The notes under the pieces were generated by a model, which saw nothing but the letters and a program-made list of their open reading frames with translations, was not told the DNA's origin and made no database searches. From assembly GCA_014799475.1 (NCBI GenBank), contig JAAVHX010000017.1, positions 130,102-194,101 of the forward strand: DNA of 64,000 bases. The letters are read 5' to 3'. Origin of the DNA: Clostridiales bacterium (GTDB lineage: Bacteria > Bacillota > Clostridia > Oscillospirales > Oscillospiraceae). The position numbers were made by a program, and so were the translations under genes. Of this stretch, positions 49,443 to 59,900 are shown piece by piece. Within the stretch, counting starts at the first letter, position 1. The number at the start of each line of letters is the position of its first letter.

Positions 49443-52400
49443 ATGTATCATTGCCATATTCAGTTCTGCTTGATTGGCAGACAGCGGGCCGTTTTTGAAA
49501 CAATCAAAGAAATGCCGCCGCTGGAACATTTTACGCATACCTTTGTAGAAAGCGAACGGCCGGAACCGGCGCTGTTGGCGCAGGCGGACGTGATTTTGAC
49601 CGATGTGCGGGACATGGACGCGGGGAAGGCCATGGAGCTGCTGACCGGGGGGATGAAGTCCGGAGCGGAGCTGATCGTGCTGGCCGGCGGGGAGCAGGTC
49701 CCGGCTCTGGCGGAGGTTGGATCCGCGATCAAGGACATATGGGTCATGCCTATGGGGGAGGAAGAGGTCCGGTTCCGCTTCCTGCGGTGGCAGCAGGGCT
49801 ATAAGCTGGGCAAGGATCACTGGCAGATCAACAGCTTTCTGGACGCCTGCATCGACACCACGCCCAACCTCATTTGGTTCAAGGACAACATCGGCATCCA
49901 TGAAAGAGTGAACGACAGCTTCTGCAAAGTAGTGAACAAAACCAAACAGCAGGTGCAGGGGCAAAGGCATGGCTATATCTGGGACATTGAGGAGGAGGGC
50001 TGCATCTGCGTCGAGTCCGAGTTCGAGGTGATCGAGCGGAGGGAGACCTGCGTTTTCGATGAGGCCATCCAGACCGGCGAGGGCGAAATGCTGCTGACGA
50101 CGTATAAATCCCCGCTGTACGACCTGGACGGGAGCGTGATGGGCACGGTGGGCGTGGCGATCAACGTGACCAAAGAACGGGCATATGAGCGGGAGATCAT
50201 GGAGAAAAGCCGGACGCTGGAGATGCTGTTTTCCACGACCAACTGCGGCGTGATATGCCACTCGGTGGATGGGGCCCGGATCCTCAGCATCAACGAGGCG
50301 GCCCTGAAGCTGCTGGACTACAGTTCCAAGGAGAAGATGCTGGAGGACGGGTTTTTTCAGGTGGCCCAGTCTGTGCTGGACGAGGATAAGCCCAAGCTGC
50401 GCGAGTGTATTGCCTCCCTGAAGAAAGCGGGGGACAGCGCCAGCGTGGAGTACCGGGTGCGGCATCGGGACGGCAAGATGCTGCATATCCTGGGGAACGT
50501 GAAGCTGGTGGAAGAAGGAGGAGAGCTGTTTTATCAGCGGTTCCTGGTGGACTATACCGCCCAAAAGCAGCAGGAGGAGCAGATGCGGGCCCAAAAGGAT
50601 CAGGAGATCCGGTATCAGGAGCAGATGCTTGAGGTATTCTCCACCTTCCTGTCCGACAATGTGGACGACGTCTATATGATGATGGATGGGGCGGGACACA
50701 AGGTGGAGTTTGTCAGCCCCAACATTGAGCGCGTCCTGGGTGTTTCCGCCAAGGCCGTTTTGAACGACGTGGCGGCGATCGGCCACGCCGAATATATCAC
50801 AGGACACGAGGTGGACAGCGAGTGCCTAGCCGCGCTGGAGCCAGGGATAGCGTTGGAGCCCAGGGAGACCAAACGTATCCATCAAAAGACCGGGGAAGAA
50901 AAATGGTTCCACGAGAGCATATACTGTGTGTCGGTGCAGGGAGTCAAAAAGATCGTCCTGTATATCTCAGACCGAACCCGGGAGAAAAAGGATCAGAACG
51001 TTCTGAGCGAGGCGCTGGAGATCGCCCAGGTGGCCAACCGGGCGAAAAGCGCGTTCCTCAGCAGCGTCAGCCATGACATCCGCACTCCCATGAACGCCAT
51101 TATGGGCTTTGTTACGCTGCTGAAGGAGGAGGCGGACAGCCCGGAGCGGGTGGCGGAGTACACCCAGAAGATCTCCGCCGCCAGCCAGCACCTGCTGGGC
51201 CTGATCAACGATGTGCTGGACATGAACAAGCTGGAGAGCGGCAGCGCGGTGCTGAACATCACGCAGTTGGATCTGGCGGAGGTCATCAAGGAGATTGATG
51301 CCATTATCCGGCCCCAGGCCAGGATGAAGGAGCAGCGATTTGAGATATCCGCCACCTCGCTGAGCGCTGAGAGGCTGCTGGGCGACAAACTGCGTATCAA
51401 CCAGATCCTTGTCAACATCCTGTCAAACGCGGTCAAGTATACACCCAACGGCGGCAGGATCAGCCTGAACGTGGAGGAGCTGCCTCAGGTGGATCGGAAC
51501 TACAGCCGCATCCGGTTCACCATCAGCGACAACGGCCAGGGCATAGGCAAGGAATACCAGAAGGTGATTTTCGAACCCTTTACCAGGGAGCAGGGCATGG
51601 CTTGGAACACGATGCAGGGCACGGGCCTTGGCATGGCCATCACCAAGAGCCTGGTGGATCTGATGAACGGCTCCATCAGCGTGAAGAGCAGGCTGGGCGA
51701 GGGGAGCACCTTTACCGTAGAGCTGGAGCTGCACATCCAGGAGACGGAGGACGATCCCGGCTTCTGGAGTGAGCACGGCGTGAAGCGGATACTGGTTGCG
51801 GATGACGATGAGGACATCTGCCGCAGCATCGGGGAAAAGATGGCGGATACCGGGGTGGAGATACAGTTTGCCGCCAACGGCGCCCGGGCCATCGAAATGA
51901 TCCGCAGTGCCCGGGAGAAGGGGCAGCCCTATGACCTGATGCTGCTGGATTGGAAAATGCCGGACTTGGATGGGCTTGCCACCGCCCGGCTGATTCGGAA
52001 GAACGACCCGGATGAGATCCCCATCCTGCTGTTCACCTCCTATGACTGGGGGAAGGTCGAGGAGGAGGCCCTGGAGGTCGGGATCAGGGATTTCCTGCCA
52101 AAGCCCTTCTTCATGAGTAATTTCAAGAATGCCGTGGGGCGAATGATGGATATGCGTCAGAAGGAAGCCCCCGCCGGCGACGCAAAAAGCGTGGTCAGTG
52201 GGAAGCGCGTGATGGTGGTGGACGATATCGACGTCAACCGGATGATCCTGATCAAGATCCTGACCACGCTGGGCGCACAGTGTGACGAGGCGGTGAACGG
52301 GCAGGAGGCGGTGGAGAAATTCGAGACCTCCCGGCCTGGTGAGTATGACATGATCCTGATGGACATCCAGATGCCCGTTCTGAACGGATACGAGGCCACC

Positions 52401-52595
52401 CGAGCCATCCGGGCAAGCGCGCACCCTTCGGCGCAGAAGATCCCGGTCATCGCCATGAGCGCCAACGCTTTCGTGGACGATGTGCGGGAGGCGCTGCAGG
52501 CGGGCATGGATGCCCATGTGGCCAAGCCCATTATGATCGGGCAGATGGAACGCACGATACAGGAAGTATTGGACCGCAGGAAAAAGCAGGCATAG
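49443..52595 (+). CDS. Cytosolic hybrid histidine kinase with pseudo-receiver and PAS domains (kinase A)
   Basis: A 1050-aa protein without TM segments. The start is ATG 49443 (MYHCHIQFCLIG), supported by the conserved start of kinases B and C; the GTG at 49431 lies within the ribosome site. Residues 1-125 form a receiver-like domain lacking the acidic pair and the conserved Lys. Three PAS-type domains follow (about 130-260, 265-385, 405-520). HisKA has SVSHDIRTPMNAIMGF near 540, HATPase carries SNAVKYTP and GTGLGMAI, then receiver 1 (LLDWKMP, from about 780) and receiver 2 (LMDIQMP, from about 917). It is the first gene of a probable three-gene operon with kinase B and an HD protein. Confidence 0.94.
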   Translation: MYHCHIQFCLIGRQRAVFETIKEMPPLEHFTHTFVESERPEPALLAQADVILTDVRDMDAGKAMELLTGGMKSGAELIVLAGGEQVPALAEVGSAIKDIWVMPMGEEEVRFRFLRWQQGYKLGKDHWQINSFLDACIDTTPNLIWFKDNIGIHERVNDSFCKVVNKTKQQVQGQRHGYIWDIEEEGCICVESEFEVIERRETCVFDEAIQTGEGEMLLTTYKSPLYDLDGSVMGTVGVAINVTKERAYEREIMEKSRTLEMLFSTTNCGVICHSVDGARILSINEAALKLLDYSSKEKMLEDGFFQVAQSVLDEDKPKLRECIASLKKAGDSASVEYRVRHRDGKMLHILGNVKLVEEGGELFYQRFLVDYTAQKQQEEQMRAQKDQEIRYQEQMLEVFSTFLSDNVDDVYMMMDGAGHKVEFVSPNIERVLGVSAKAVLNDVAAIGHAEYITGHEVDSECLAALEPGIALEPRETKRIHQKTGEEKWFHESIYCVSVQGVKKIVLYISDRTREKKDQNVLSEALEIAQVANRAKSAFLSSVSHDIRTPMNAIMGFVTLLKEEADSPERVAEYTQKISAASQHLLGLINDVLDMNKLESGSAVLNITQLDLAEVIKEIDAIIRPQARMKEQRFEISATSLSAERLLGDKLRINQILVNILSNAVKYTPNGGRISLNVEELPQVDRNYSRIRFTISDNGQGIGKEYQKVIFEPFTREQGMAWNTMQGTGLGMAITKSLVDLMNGSISVKSRLGEGSTFTVELELHIQETEDDPGFWSEHGVKRILVADDDEDICRSIGEKMADTGVEIQFAANGARAIEMIRSAREKGQPYDLMLLDWKMPDLDGLATARLIRKNDPDEIPILLFTSYDWGKVEEEALEVGIRDFLPKPFFMSNFKNAVGRMMDMRQKEAPAGDAKSVVSGKRVMVVDDIDVNRMILIKILTTLGAQCDEAVNGQEAVEKFETSRPGEYDMILMDIQMPVLNGYEATRAIRASAHPSAQKIPVIAMSANAFVDDVREALQAGMDAHVAKPIMIGQMERTIQEVLDRRKKQA

Positions 52596-52660
52596 GGGCC
52601 GGCCAGGCCGCCGTATGGCACATGGCGCTGCCTTTTCACAACATTGGGGGTGGAATCAAG

Positions 52661-55030
52661 ATGTATCATTATCACATCCAGATTTGCTTTGTCGGGCCCC
52701 GGAAGGAGCTGTGGACACCCATCAAGGACGAGCAGGCGCCGGAGGGCTTCACCTGTGCCTGTCTGGAAAGCGCCCGGGCAGAGGACGCGCCGCTGGAGCG
52801 CGCGGATCTGATCCTGGCGGATCTTCAGGCCTTGGGGGCGCAGGCGCTTGGCCCGCTGCTTTCCGGCAGGAGGGAGGATGCCGGACTGATCGTGCTGGCA
52901 GTTGGAGAACAGTTTCCGCTGCTGTCCCCACATCTTGGGCAGATTGCGGACATCTGGACGCTGCCTATGTCGGAGGAGGAGCTGCGCTTCCGCTTCCGGC
53001 GGCGGCTGGATGGTCTGCGGGCGGAGCGGGAGATTCAGCGCGGCAAGGAGGTCGCTGACGTTTTTTCCTCTTTCCTGGCCAATGACGTGGATGACGTGTA
53101 CATGATGTTCAACGGCACAGGGGATCAACTGGAGTACGCCAGCCCCAATATGGAGCGGGTGCTGAGCATCACCCGAGAGGAGGCCGCCCAGCATGGCTTT
53201 GGCTGGATGGGTCAGGCCCAATACATCACCGGCCATGCCGTCGGCCGGGAGGAGCTGCTTCAGATGGAGCCGGGCTCCACGTTTGGTGTTATGGAGACCG
53301 AGCGGGTCGATCCTAAGACCGGCGAACGCAGGTGGTTTTATGAGAGCATATACTGCGTGTCGGTGCAGGGCATCAAAAAAATCGCATACTACATCTCTGA
53401 CCGCACCAAAGAGCACCAGGCGCAGAGGACCCTCAGCGAGGCTCTGGACATGGCCCAAGTGGCCAGCAAGGCCAAGAGCGCCTTTTTGAGCAGCGTCAGC
53501 CACGATATCCGCACCCCCATGAACGCCATCATGGGCTTTGTGGAGCTGCTGCGGGAGGAGTCGGACAACGCTGAGCAGGTGCTGGAGTATACCCAGAAGA
53601 TCTCCGCCGCCAGCCAGCATCTGCTGGGCCTGATCAACGACGTGCTGGACATGAACAAGATCGAGAGCGGCAGCACCGTGCTGAACATCGACCAGCTGAA
53701 CCTGGCGGAGGTCATCGAGGGGCTGAACACCATTATCCGCCCCCAGGCCAAGGCAAAGGATCAGACATTTGAAATCTTTGTCTCGGCCCTCGCTCACGAG
53801 GATCTGCTGGGCGACAAGCTGCGCATCAACCAGATCCTCATCAATATCCTGTCCAACGCGGTGAAGTATACCCCCAAGGGGGGCAGAATTGAGCTGCGGG
53901 TGATGGAGCTGCCCCAGACCGACAGCAGGCACGACCGTATCCGGTTCGTGGTCAGCGACAACGGCATGGGCATGAGCGAGGACTACCAGAAGGTGATCTT
54001 TGACCCCTTTACCCGGGAGCAGTCCACCATGCTGAACAAGATCCAGGGCACGGGGCTTGGCATGGCCATCACAAAGAGCTTGGTGGATCTGATGAACGGC
54101 TCCATCAGCGTGACCAGCAGCCTGGGGGAGGGCAGCACCTTCACCGTGGAGCTGGAGCTGCGCATCCAGGAGGAGAAGGGCGCAGACCCCAAGTTCTGGG
54201 AGACCCACGGCATCACCCGAATGATCGTGGCGGACGACGACGAGGATATATGCCGGAACATCGTCAAGCGCATGGGCAGGCTGGGGGTGGAAACTCATTA
54301 TGCTATCCATGGTGAGGATGCGCTTCAGGCAATCAAGGCTGCCTGGGAGGCGGACCGGCCCTATGACCTGATCCTGCTGGATTGGAAAATGCCCGGTCTG
54401 AACGGGCTGGAGACCGCCCGACTCATCCGAAAGAACTACCCGGACAAGATCCCCATCCTACTGTTCACCGCCTATGACTGGAGCGATATCGAACAGGAGG
54501 CCATGGAGGTGGGCATCCGGCACTTCCTGCCCAAGCCCTTCTTCATGAGTAATTTCAAGGAGGCTGTCCAGCGGATGCTGGAGGGTCGGTCGGCCTCCGC
54601 CCAGCCGAAGGAGAAGCGCAGCGCCATGAAGGGCTTGCACATCCTGGTGGTGGACGATATCGAGGTCAATCGGATCATCCTGACCAAGATCCTCACCACT
54701 CTGGGGGCTGAGTGCGAGACGGCCTGCGACGGCCAGGAGGCGCTGGAAAAGTTTGAGCGATCCCAGCCCGGCCAGTACGACATCATTTTTATGGACGTGC
54801 AGATGCCTGTGCTCAACGGGTATGAAGCCAGCCGGGCCATCCGTGCCAGCGCCCACCCACGCGCCGGTCAGGTTCCTATCATCGCCATGACGGCCAACGC
54901 GTTCATGGACGACATCCGGGACGCGCTGGAGGCGGGGATGGATGCCCATGTATCCAAGCCTATTGTGATCGAGCAAATGGAGGCCGCCGTACAGGAGGTC
55001 TTAGAGCGCAAAGGACTTCTGAGCCGCTGA
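52661..55030 (+). CDS. Cytosolic hybrid histidine kinase with pseudo-receiver and one PAS domain (kinase B)
   Basis: A 789-aa paralogue of kinase A. The start is set at ATG 52661 (MYHYHIQICFVG) behind GGGGGTGG; the track start 13 codons earlier lacks a site. Residues 1-125 are the pseudo-receiver, about 130-255 a PAS domain (LEYASPNMERVLSITREEAA), HisKA with SVSHDIRTPMNAIMGF near 278, HATPase, then two receivers with LLDWKMP and FMDVQMP phosphoacceptor sites. Only 65 bases separate it from kinase A and 45 from the downstream HD protein, suggesting one transcript. Signals must be cytoplasmic or relayed from partner proteins. Confidence 0.94.
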   Translation: MYHYHIQICFVGPRKELWTPIKDEQAPEGFTCACLESARAEDAPLERADLILADLQALGAQALGPLLSGRREDAGLIVLAVGEQFPLLSPHLGQIADIWTLPMSEEELRFRFRRRLDGLRAEREIQRGKEVADVFSSFLANDVDDVYMMFNGTGDQLEYASPNMERVLSITREEAAQHGFGWMGQAQYITGHAVGREELLQMEPGSTFGVMETERVDPKTGERRWFYESIYCVSVQGIKKIAYYISDRTKEHQAQRTLSEALDMAQVASKAKSAFLSSVSHDIRTPMNAIMGFVELLREESDNAEQVLEYTQKISAASQHLLGLINDVLDMNKIESGSTVLNIDQLNLAEVIEGLNTIIRPQAKAKDQTFEIFVSALAHEDLLGDKLRINQILINILSNAVKYTPKGGRIELRVMELPQTDSRHDRIRFVVSDNGMGMSEDYQKVIFDPFTREQSTMLNKIQGTGLGMAITKSLVDLMNGSISVTSSLGEGSTFTVELELRIQEEKGADPKFWETHGITRMIVADDDEDICRNIVKRMGRLGVETHYAIHGEDALQAIKAAWEADRPYDLILLDWKMPGLNGLETARLIRKNYPDKIPILLFTAYDWSDIEQEAMEVGIRHFLPKPFFMSNFKEAVQRMLEGRSASAQPKEKRSAMKGLHILVVDDIEVNRIILTKILTTLGAECETACDGQEALEKFERSQPGQYDIIFMDVQMPVLNGYEASRAIRASAHPRAGQVPIIAMTANAFMDDIRDALEAGMDAHVSKPIVIEQMEAAVQEVLERKGLLSR

Positions 55031-55075
55031 ATAAGAGGCGCAGACCAGCCCACAGCCAGAAAGGGATGAGGCGCT

Positions 55076-56896
55076 GTGCGTCCATATCAGGAAGAATATA
55101 TCGCAAATGTCAAGGAGTATATTTCCTTGACCCTCCGGCCGGGGCCGGAGGATGGTTCACTGGAGGCATATACAAATCGGCTTCAAGCCCAGCGCCGGCG
55201 CAGGCGGCGGCTGGCCCGGCGGAATATGGAACTGCTGCGGGAAAAGCTGCTGCCCGCTTTGGATCATCTCTCCGAGGCGGACAGGGAGGAGCGGCAGACC
55301 CTCCAGGAATTTTCGGCCAAGCTGCTGGCCAGCCCTAAACAGGTCGATGTGGGCCTTGTTTGCCAGATTCAGGAGGCCCTGCTGGCGTTGGCCCGGCAGG
55401 AGGGGGATCGTTCGGATCTCATTGAGCACCTATACTGGCTGGGTATGGGGCGGTTTTCCCTGGCCAACAAGCTAGTGAACATGGATCAGGTGGAGGCGCT
55501 CTATTACGCCCGTGTCCGGGAATGCTTCCAGGAGGCAGCCTCTTACCTGAACCAGTTCGAGGAGATCGGGGACGACAAGACCCGCGGCTACATTATCCGC
55601 GCCACGGCAAACCGGGCCCTGGGCCGGTTCCCCACAGTGGGGGAGCGCACACGGAGACTAAAAGAGGCGCTGGAGGTGATGGAAAACCCGTACTACCGCG
55701 CCCTGGCCCCAAACCTGCCTTGGGAGCAGTATGTGAAAATGACCCACCAGCTGATGGTGAGCAGCATTTCCCATTCCAGAGAGGGGGCCATGACGGGCAA
55801 GGATGTGGCGGATATCATGCGGTCCGTCTACATCGTCTACCGGGACAGGCCGCCCACCCCGCGGCAGATATTCCACCGCTCCGCCATCGAGTTTTACTGC
55901 GGCATCCACGGCGTGGACCATTTACTCCAGCAGCTTGAGCGCCAGATAGACGCTGCGGACAGCCGGGATTTTTCCCCCGAGGGGATGTACGCCCTCATTT
56001 CTCTGCCGGCCTACTACTGCCTGTACCTGTCCCAATATCCGGAGCGGATGGGGGAGCGCGAGCGCTTCTATGTGGCTGGGCTGTACCGCCGCATCCAGTC
56101 CTATCTGGACGCATTTCCGCCCAGCCAGGAGGACGAAAACCTATTTTTCTATCTTCGGCAGCTCATTTGCACCTTTATTGAGATAGATCAGGGCATCCCC
56201 TACCGGGACTTCCTGCTGCGGCTGATGCGCCACTTTGCCCCGGAGCTGTATGTCCATGGCTGCATCGTGGCGGAGATGGCCCAGGTGCTGTGCGGCGTTC
56301 TCCTGGATCAGGATGACGGCTTCTTTGACGACATCCCTTTCATCCGGGACATTTCTGACCCGGATGAAAAGCGAAAGGCCGTGCTGGCCTATGCTGCGGG
56401 CTGCGGGCTGTTTCATGACGCGGGCAAGGTGAACTGCCCGGAGCTCCACACCCGCACGGCCCGCCGGTGGTTCCCTGTGGAGGATGAAATGGCCCAGCTG
56501 CACACCATTGCGGGGCACCAGCTGCTTGCGGATCGAGCGTCCACCAGCGGTTATGCCGCCGTGGCCCTGGGCCATCATGTCTGGTACGATGGGAACGCGG
56601 CGCTGAGTTATCCCGCCGCCTACCGGCGCAGCCAGTGCCCGGAGCAGCGGATAGTGGACGTGGTCTCTCTGGTGGACTCGATCGCGTACGGCCTGGACGA
56701 ATACTGGCCGGAGCCAGAGATCCGGCCTCTCTTTGACAAGGCGGTGAAAGAGGCCATTGCTTTGGGCGGAAGGCAGTTCTCTCCCCGTGTGACAGTCCTT
56801 CTGGAGGAGGAGCCGGTGCAGGCTGCGCTCTGGCGGGCTATGGAGGACGGGGCGTGTCAGGCGCGCCGCGAGATCTACCAGAGAAGCGGCAAATAG
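55076..56896 (+). CDS. HD-domain protein, degenerate HD-GYP type, with large helical N-terminal region
   Basis: A 606-aa protein started at GTG 55076 behind GATGAGG. Residues about 1-430 are helical with TPR-like spacing (ALYYARVRECFQEAASYLNQ) and no recognised domain. The C-terminal domain carries GLFHDAGKVNCPELHTRTAR (HD metal site), HTIAGHQLLADRAS and ALGHHVWYDGNAALSYP. The last motif parallels HHExWDGxGYP of HD-GYP c-di-GMP phosphodiesterases, but Glu is replaced by Val and GYP by SYP with an insertion. Metal-binding His/Asp residues are largely kept, so phosphohydrolase activity is possible with altered specificity. It is probably the output or modulator of the two upstream kinases. Confidence 0.8.
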   Translation: MRPYQEEYIANVKEYISLTLRPGPEDGSLEAYTNRLQAQRRRRRRLARRNMELLREKLLPALDHLSEADREERQTLQEFSAKLLASPKQVDVGLVCQIQEALLALARQEGDRSDLIEHLYWLGMGRFSLANKLVNMDQVEALYYARVRECFQEAASYLNQFEEIGDDKTRGYIIRATANRALGRFPTVGERTRRLKEALEVMENPYYRALAPNLPWEQYVKMTHQLMVSSISHSREGAMTGKDVADIMRSVYIVYRDRPPTPRQIFHRSAIEFYCGIHGVDHLLQQLERQIDAADSRDFSPEGMYALISLPAYYCLYLSQYPERMGERERFYVAGLYRRIQSYLDAFPPSQEDENLFFYLRQLICTFIEIDQGIPYRDFLLRLMRHFAPELYVHGCIVAEMAQVLCGVLLDQDDGFFDDIPFIRDISDPDEKRKAVLAYAAGCGLFHDAGKVNCPELHTRTARRWFPVEDEMAQLHTIAGHQLLADRASTSGYAAVALGHHVWYDGNAALSYPAAYRRSQCPEQRIVDVVSLVDSIAYGLDEYWPEPEIRPLFDKAVKEAIALGGRQFSPRVTVLLEEEPVQAALWRAMEDGACQARREIYQRSGK

Positions 56897-56949
56897 CGCG
56901 GTTTTCTGTTTCCAATCAGGGGAAATGGTAAAAGTATATGTGGATAAGG

Positions 56950-56983
56950 AAAAGCGGTGAGCCATTTATGGCTCACCGCTTTT
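56950..56983. terminator. Bidirectional terminator
   Basis: AAAAGCGGTGAGCCA / TGGCTCACCGCTTTT stem with a TTTA loop between the convergent HD-protein and kinase D genes. Confidence 0.92.
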
Positions 56984-56994
56984 CTCCTAAACGA

Positions 56995-59900
56995 TCAATT
57001 TTCTGTGGCTGCCCGGCTGTCCAGAACCTGCTGAATCGTTGCCTTCAGCTTATCGATCTGAACCGGCTTCGCGATATGGGCGTCCATACCGGAGTCAATG
57101 GCGTCCCGCACATCGTCCACAAAGGCGTTTGCCGTCATGGCAATGATGGGTATGGTCTGCGCGAAAGGATGGCCGCTTGCCCGGATTGCCCTTGTGGCTT
57201 CGTAGCCATTCATCTCCGGCATCTGTATGTCCATCAGGATCAGATCATACCGGTCAGGCGCGTCCATGAATTTCTCCACGGCCTGCTGACCGTTGTAGGC
57301 GGTGTCACATTCGGCGCCCAGGGTGCTGAGGATTTTGACCAGAATGATCCGGTTGACCTCAATATCGTCCACGACCAGGATGTGCATCCCCTTGACCACA
57401 TCGGACTCCTGGCGCTTGGCCTCCTTTGCGCGGCCCATCATGAGGCGGACGGCCTCTTTAAAGGTGCTCATGAAGAACGGCTTTGGCATGAAGTGGTTTA
57501 CGCCGATCTCCACGGCCTCCTGCTCGATCTCCCTCCAGTCGTAGGCAGTCAGCAGCAGGATGGGGGTCTTGCTGTCGTTCCGGATCAGACGGGCGGTTTC
57601 CAGACCGTTCAGCCCAGGCATCTTCCAATCCAGCAGGATCAAATCGTAGGGCTGCCCCGTCTCCTGGGCCTCGCGCACCATCTGGACGGCGCGCTCACCC
57701 CCAACGGCATAGTCCGTGGACACGCCCACGGCCGCCATCGCCTTGACGACATTGCGGCAAACCTCCTCGTCGTCGTCCACCACGATCATCCGAGCGATAT
57801 GGTGATCGATCCAGAAGTTGGGATCGTTCTCCTGCTCCTGTATGCGCAGTTCCAGCTCGACAACGAAGGTGCTTCCCTCGCCTAATTTGCTGTCCACTTT
57901 GATGCTGCCGCCCATCAGATCCACCAAGCGCTTGGTGATGGGCATCCCCAGGCCGGTGCCTTGGGTCTCTTGGGTGGCCTTGGTATCCTCCCGGGTGAAG
58001 GGGTCAAAAATCACCTTCAGATAATCCTCGCTCATGCCCAGGCCGTTGTCGCTGACGGTAAAGCGGATGCGGCTGTAATTGTCCACCACCTGGGGCAGCT
58101 CCTCCACCCGCATCTCAATGGCTCCGTTCTCCGGCGTATATTTCACGGCGTTGGACAGCAGATTGATGAGGATCTGATTGATCCTCACCTTATCGCCCAG
58201 CAGGTGCTCGAACTTCAGGCGGGAAGTGAAGATTTCAAAGGTCTGCTTCTTCGCTTTGGCCTGGGGCAGGATGATCGTGTTGATCTCTGCAATGATCTCG
58301 GCCAGATCCATCTCAGCCAGGCTCAGCGTGGTGCTGCCGCTTTCGATCTTGTTCATGTCCAGCACGTCGTTGATGAGGCCCAGCAGATGCTGGCTGGCGG
58401 CGTCAATGCGCCCGATGTATTCTCTGACCGTCTCCGGATGATCCGCCTCGTCCTTCATCAGGGCCAGGAACCCGATGATGGCGTTCATGGGGGTGCGGAT
58501 GTCGTGGCTCATGCTGCTCAGGAAGGCGGTCTTGGCCTCGCTTGCGGCCTGGGCCATGTGCAGGGCGTCCTCCAGGGCCGCCTTCTGCTTCTGTTCCTTG
58601 CGGACGATCTCGTCAATATTCCGGAATCCGGCCAGCACAATGGGCGCTGTCTGGCCCTCCACCTGGTGCGCCACATAGGTAAACTGGTAATCGTGAACTT
58701 CCTCGCCATCCCGGACGCGGTAGGTTCCCGTATACTCCGGGCTGGAGGCCAGCGCTTCCCGAACCCGTTCCAGGGAAAGCGACTCCGTCATATAGTCTTT
58801 ATCCTCATCAAAGACTCGGTTTTCAATGTACAGGCGCACGATCTCATCATATTGGAACGCCTCATCCTTCTTCCAGCCCACCCCGAGGGGCTGATAGCCG
58901 GCCTCCTTCACCACCCGGACGGCGGCGGTCTTCACGTTCAGTGAATAGACGTTCAGGTAATCCCGGCTCAGGGCGTTGACGATCGCCAGCTGTTCCTCCA
59001 ATTCCTGTTTGGACTGTTCTGTCATCTGGAGGCGCATATTGTTCCACCAGGAGCGCAGATAAAAGAAGACGATCACAACGATGGCCAGGGCGGCCAGCGC
59101 GGACAGCAGGAGGATCATCGCTGGGTGGGCGGCCATATATTGGAGGAAGGCCACATTTTCCGGCGTACCGGCGGTATACTCGGTGATCAGCCGGCTGAGC
59201 ACATCATCCGGCACCTGCTGGATGCACTTGTTCAGGATGTTGACAAGCTCATGGTCGCCGCTGGCGGGGATATACATATTGAATACGATCTGATCGGAAT
59301 CAAGTATGCGGAACCGAAGGGAATTTGTGGTGTCGCTGTTCACAAAGCACTGCGCCGCATGGGTACGCATAAAGGCGGCGTCCGTTTTCCCCTCCAAAAC
59401 GGCTTGTATCACCTCTTCCTGGCTTGAACAGGGCAGGATGCGGGCGCCTTTGAACTCCTCATACTCCAAGGGCAGACCCACCAGACCCTCCAGCACGGCC
59501 AGGGACGAGACTGGCCCGCTGTGATTCTTACGAGTTATCAGGGCTGTACCCGTATTCATATAGGTGTTGGTCAGAAATCCGCCGCTGGCATATTCCTTTT
59601 CCGTGGCGGCGGACTGCTGCCAATCGATCACCACATCCACGCCGCCGCTCTCTATGAGCTGTTCGTATTCCGCGTTGTCCTTCGGCACGATCATCTCATA
59701 GGGCAGTTCGGCTATCTGCATCAGACTGTCAAAGAACCGCGGCTGGATCCCCTTCAGCTCTCCGCCCTCCGCGTAGGAATAGGGCTTCCGGCCGGGCATA
59801 GCCGTTACAGTGATCCGCTTCTCCCCGGAACGCACCGCCTCTATGTAATCCAGTTCCCGCTGAGTAAAGTCAATACTGCTGGGGGAGGACACACCGTTTC

